Assembly: GCA_016931365.1 (NCBI GenBank)
Contig: JAFGEY010000298.1
Location: 1-6,177, forward strand
DNA: 6,177 nt
Direction of reading: 5' to 3'
Origin: Anaerolineae bacterium
Lineage (GTDB): Bacteria > Chloroflexota > Anaerolineae > JAFGEY01
Made by a program: the position numbers and the translations under genes
Shown here: piece by piece, positions 4,267 through 6,177 of the stretch
Numbering within the stretch: position 1 is the first letter of the stretch
Layout: every line of letters starts with the position of its first letter
The notes under the pieces: model-generated
The model's database searches: none
Told to the model about the DNA's origin: nothing
The model's input: only the letters and a program-made list of their open reading frames with translations

Positions 4267-6177
4267 CTATTCCCTGCGCAGCGTCATCAGATCGCGCAGC
4301 TCGTCGGTGCTCAATTCGGTCAGCCAGCCCTCGCCCGCGCCGACCACGCTTTCGGCCAGCGCCTTTTTGCTCTCGATCAACTCGTCGATCCGTTCTTCGA
4401 GCGTGCCCGCGCAGATGAATTTGTGTACCTGCACGTCTCGCGTCTGCCCGATGCGAAAGGCGCGGTCGGTAGCCTGGTTTTCCACCGCCGGATTCCACCA
4501 GCGATCAAAGTGAAAAACGTGGTTGGCGGCGGTCAGGTTGAGGCCGACGCCGCCGGCCTTGAGCGAGAGAATGAAAATAGGCGGCGCGCCGCCTGCTGGC
4601 GGCGCGCTGCCGTTGGCGCTGCTCTGGAAACGAGCCACCATCCGGTCGCGCTGCTTGGGGAGGGTGCCGCCGTGCAAAAAGAGCACCTCCTGGCCAAATT
4701 GCGCGCCGAGGTAGCCGTGCAGCATATGTCCCATCTCGGCAAACTGGGTAAAGATCAGCGCCTTGTCGCCCACGTCGAGCGCTTCTTCCAGCATCTCGCT
4801 CAACCGCTCCAGCTTGCCGGAGCGCCCTGCCAGCTCAGAGCCGTCGCCGAGAAATTGGGCCGGGTGATTGCAGACCTGCTTGAGCCGCATCAACACGCCG
4901 AGCACGATCCCACGCCGCTCGATCCCCTCTTCGACCGATTGCAGCCGTTCCATCGCTTCCTGCACCACCGCCTCATAGAGCGTGGTTTGCTCCGGGGTCA
5001 GCGTGCAGTAGACCTTCATCTCCAGCTTGTCCGGCAAATCCTGGATGATCGTGGGATCGGTCTTGACGCGGCGCAAGATGAACGGCCCGACCATGTTTTT
5101 CAGGCGCGCCGTCGCCTCTTTATCCTGGTAGCGCTCGATCGGCAGCGCAAAATCGCGCCGGAAGCCGGCCTGCGCGCCGAGCAGGCCGGGGTTGAGGAAC
5201 TGCATGATCGACCACAACTCGGACAGCCGGTTTTCCACCGGCGTGCCGGTGAGAGCAATGCGATTGGCCGCCGGCAGGCTGCGGATGGCCTGGGTCTGCT
5301 TGGCGTGCGGGTTCTTGATGTTCTGCGCCTCGTCGAGGATCACATCGCTCCAGCGCACCTGGGCCAGGTCGGCCGCGTCGCGGCGGGCCAAGCCAAAGGT
5401 GCTGATCACCACGTCATGGTCCTGCGCGGCAGCGTGCAGGTCTTCACCTTGCGCGCGATCGCTGCCGTGATGGATCATCACCCGCAGGCCGGGCGCAAAA
5501 CGCTGGATTTCGCGCTTCCAGTTGCCCACCACCGAGGTGGGGCAGATCAGCAGCGCCGGCGGCAGCGGTTCGGTTGCCGCTTCGCGTTCGCGCAGCAGCA
5601 GCGCGATGGCCTGGATCGTCTTGCCCAGCCCCATGTCGTCGGCCAGGCAGGCTCCCAGCCCCCAGCGGCGCAAGAAGGCCAGCCAGGCATAGCCGCGTTC
5701 CTGGTAGGGGCGCAATTGCCCGACAAAACCGTCCGGCACAGGCAGCGGCTCCAGCTTTTCTCCGGCCTGCAACTGGGCCAGCAGGTCGTTCAGCCAGCCT
5801 TCGATCTCGACCCCGTGCAGGGGCAGTCCGTTGACCTCGGTCGCTGCGCCCAGGGCAATGCCCAGCGCGTCGCGCAGGCGCATCTCGTCCTGGCGGCGCT
5901 TTTTTTCCCAAAAGTCAATCGCCGCGTCGATCTCGTCGGTTTGCAGCATCACCCATTGGCCGCGCACGCGCACCAGCGGCATCTTGAGCGCGGCCAGTCG
6001 ATCCAGTTCTTCGCGGGTCAAGGTCTCGTCGCCCAACGCGACCTGCCACTCAAACTGCACCAACGCGTCCATGTTGAGAATGCCCTGGCCGATGATGTTG
6101 GCGTCGGCCTTGAGCTTGGCGCGCACGCTCAGCCGCGCGCCGGGCTTGTTCCACCAGGGCGGCACCAGCACGCCAAA
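4267..6177 (-). CDS. SNF2-family DEAD/DEAH helicase, 5' end outside window
   Basis: The C-terminal 636 residues of a Swi2/Snf2-type ATPase; the frame is open through the right edge. Numbering from the codon at 6171, residues 1-80 (VPPWWNKP ... DALVQFEWQVALGDE ... LVRVRGQWV) match the end of the SNF2-associated domain (DUF3670 type) common in bacterial members. The ATPase core follows: QLRPYQERGYAWL (152-164), Walker A DDMGLGKT (178-185), motif Ia ICPTSVVGNW (209-218), Walker B DEAQ (280-283), motif III LTGTPVENRLSELWS (307-321), IV LIFTQFAEMG (472-481), V LKAGGVGLNLT (537-547) and VI QATDRAFRIGQ (566-576). These proteins are ATP-driven DNA translocases that remodel protein-DNA complexes and do not unwind strands. 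Full relatives are around 1000 residues, so several hundred are missing here. Just before motif V is an extra Gly/Ala/Pro-rich peptide (521-531) encoded by a palindrome. The SWIM gene follows downstream and is the likely partner. The stop is TAG (4267-4269). Confidence 0.95.
   Translation of the reverse strand, partial: FGVLVPPWWNKPGARLSVRAKLKADANIIGQGILNMDALVQFEWQVALGDETLTREELDRLAALKMPLVRVRGQWVMLQTDEIDAAIDFWEKKRRQDEMRLRDALGIALGAATEVNGLPLHGVEIEGWLNDLLAQLQAGEKLEPLPVPDGFVGQLRPYQERGYAWLAFLRRWGLGACLADDMGLGKTIQAIALLLREREAATEPLPPALLICPTSVVGNWKREIQRFAPGLRVMIHHGSDRAQGEDLHAAAQDHDVVISTFGLARRDAADLAQVRWSDVILDEAQNIKNPHAKQTQAIRSLPAANRIALTGTPVENRLSELWSIMQFLNPGLLGAQAGFRRDFALPIERYQDKEATARLKNMVGPFILRRVKTDPTIIQDLPDKLEMKVYCTLTPEQTTLYEAVVQEAMERLQSVEEGIERRGIVLGVLMRLKQVCNHPAQFLGDGSELAGRSGKLERLSEMLEEALDVGDKALIFTQFAEMGHMLHGYLGAQFGQEVLFLHGGTLPKQRDRMVARFQSSANGSAPPAGGAPPIFILSLKAGGVGLNLTAANHVFHFDRWWNPAVENQATDRAFRIGQTRDVQVHKFICAGTLEERIDELIESKKALAESVVGAGEGWLTELSTDELRDLMTLRRE
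4580..4611. repeat. Palindromic element in frame inside the helicase gene
   Basis: GCGCGCCGCC (4584-4593) and GGCGGCGCGC (4598-4607) are perfect reverse complements around loop TGCT. The stem extends outward to 4580 and 4611 with three more Watson-Crick pairs and one G-T pair, giving a 14-bp stem in 32 bases. Seen another way, GGCGGCGCGC occurs twice with an 18-base period (4580 and 4598). On the minus strand it encodes exactly GSAPPAGGAPP (residues 521-531 of the visible protein), between RFQ and the strand leading into motif V. The reading frame is kept. Confidence 0.75.

Noticed and set aside
1..6177. CRISPR array or tandem repeat array.
   Set aside because: No regularly spaced direct repeats were seen on either strand. 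The only short-period repeat is the 18-base duplication inside the helicase palindrome.

Overview
The window is a GC-rich bacterial chromosomal segment with one clear tRNA gene and four clear protein genes. All four protein genes are on the minus strand. The mix (a SNF2-type helicase with an associated N-terminal domain next to a SWIM zinc-finger gene, a GH13 enzyme and an AhpD-like protein) would suit a Chloroflexota-like or other environmental bacterium. That placement rests on general resemblance and is weak. Genes have clear Shine-Dalgarno sites, and the tRNA has a near-consensus sigma-70 type promoter.

Layout from left to right. Positions 1-504 hold no intact gene. They contain a possible minus-strand C-terminal remnant of a transposase-like protein ending in a CPSCG zinc-ribbon motif (147-370, tentative), a short GC-rich hairpin (384-401), and a promoter (459-487) firing into tRNA-Cys(GCA) at 505-576. 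Next is an AhpD-like/carboxymuconolactone decarboxylase-family protein (637-1119, minus). A gap of about 330 bases (1120-1446) follows. It holds a 13-bp perfect REP-like palindrome, a second 9-bp inverted repeat, an A6T6 tract and a coding-looking plus-strand fragment of unknown identity. Then comes a GH13 alpha-glucosidase/amylase-type enzyme (1447-3111, minus) with its own strong ribosome binding site and a leader inverted repeat. A 146-base spacer precedes a SWIM zinc-finger protein (3258-4181, minus). Upstream of that, separated by 85 bases, is the SNF2-family helicase (4267-6177, minus), whose 5' end lies beyond the window.

The helicase and SWIM genes are probably one transcription unit, read helicase first, and probably act together on DNA or nucleoprotein. 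The GH13 and AhpD-like genes look like separate housekeeping or accessory functions with no visible partner genes.

No complete new system is evident. The most interesting structural signal is a 32-base near-perfect palindrome (4580-4611) lying in frame inside the helicase gene, where it encodes an extra Gly/Ala/Pro-rich peptide just before helicase motif V. With the REP-like palindrome at 1244-1272, it suggests a genome carrying dispersed palindromic elements, at least one of which can sit inside a protein gene.
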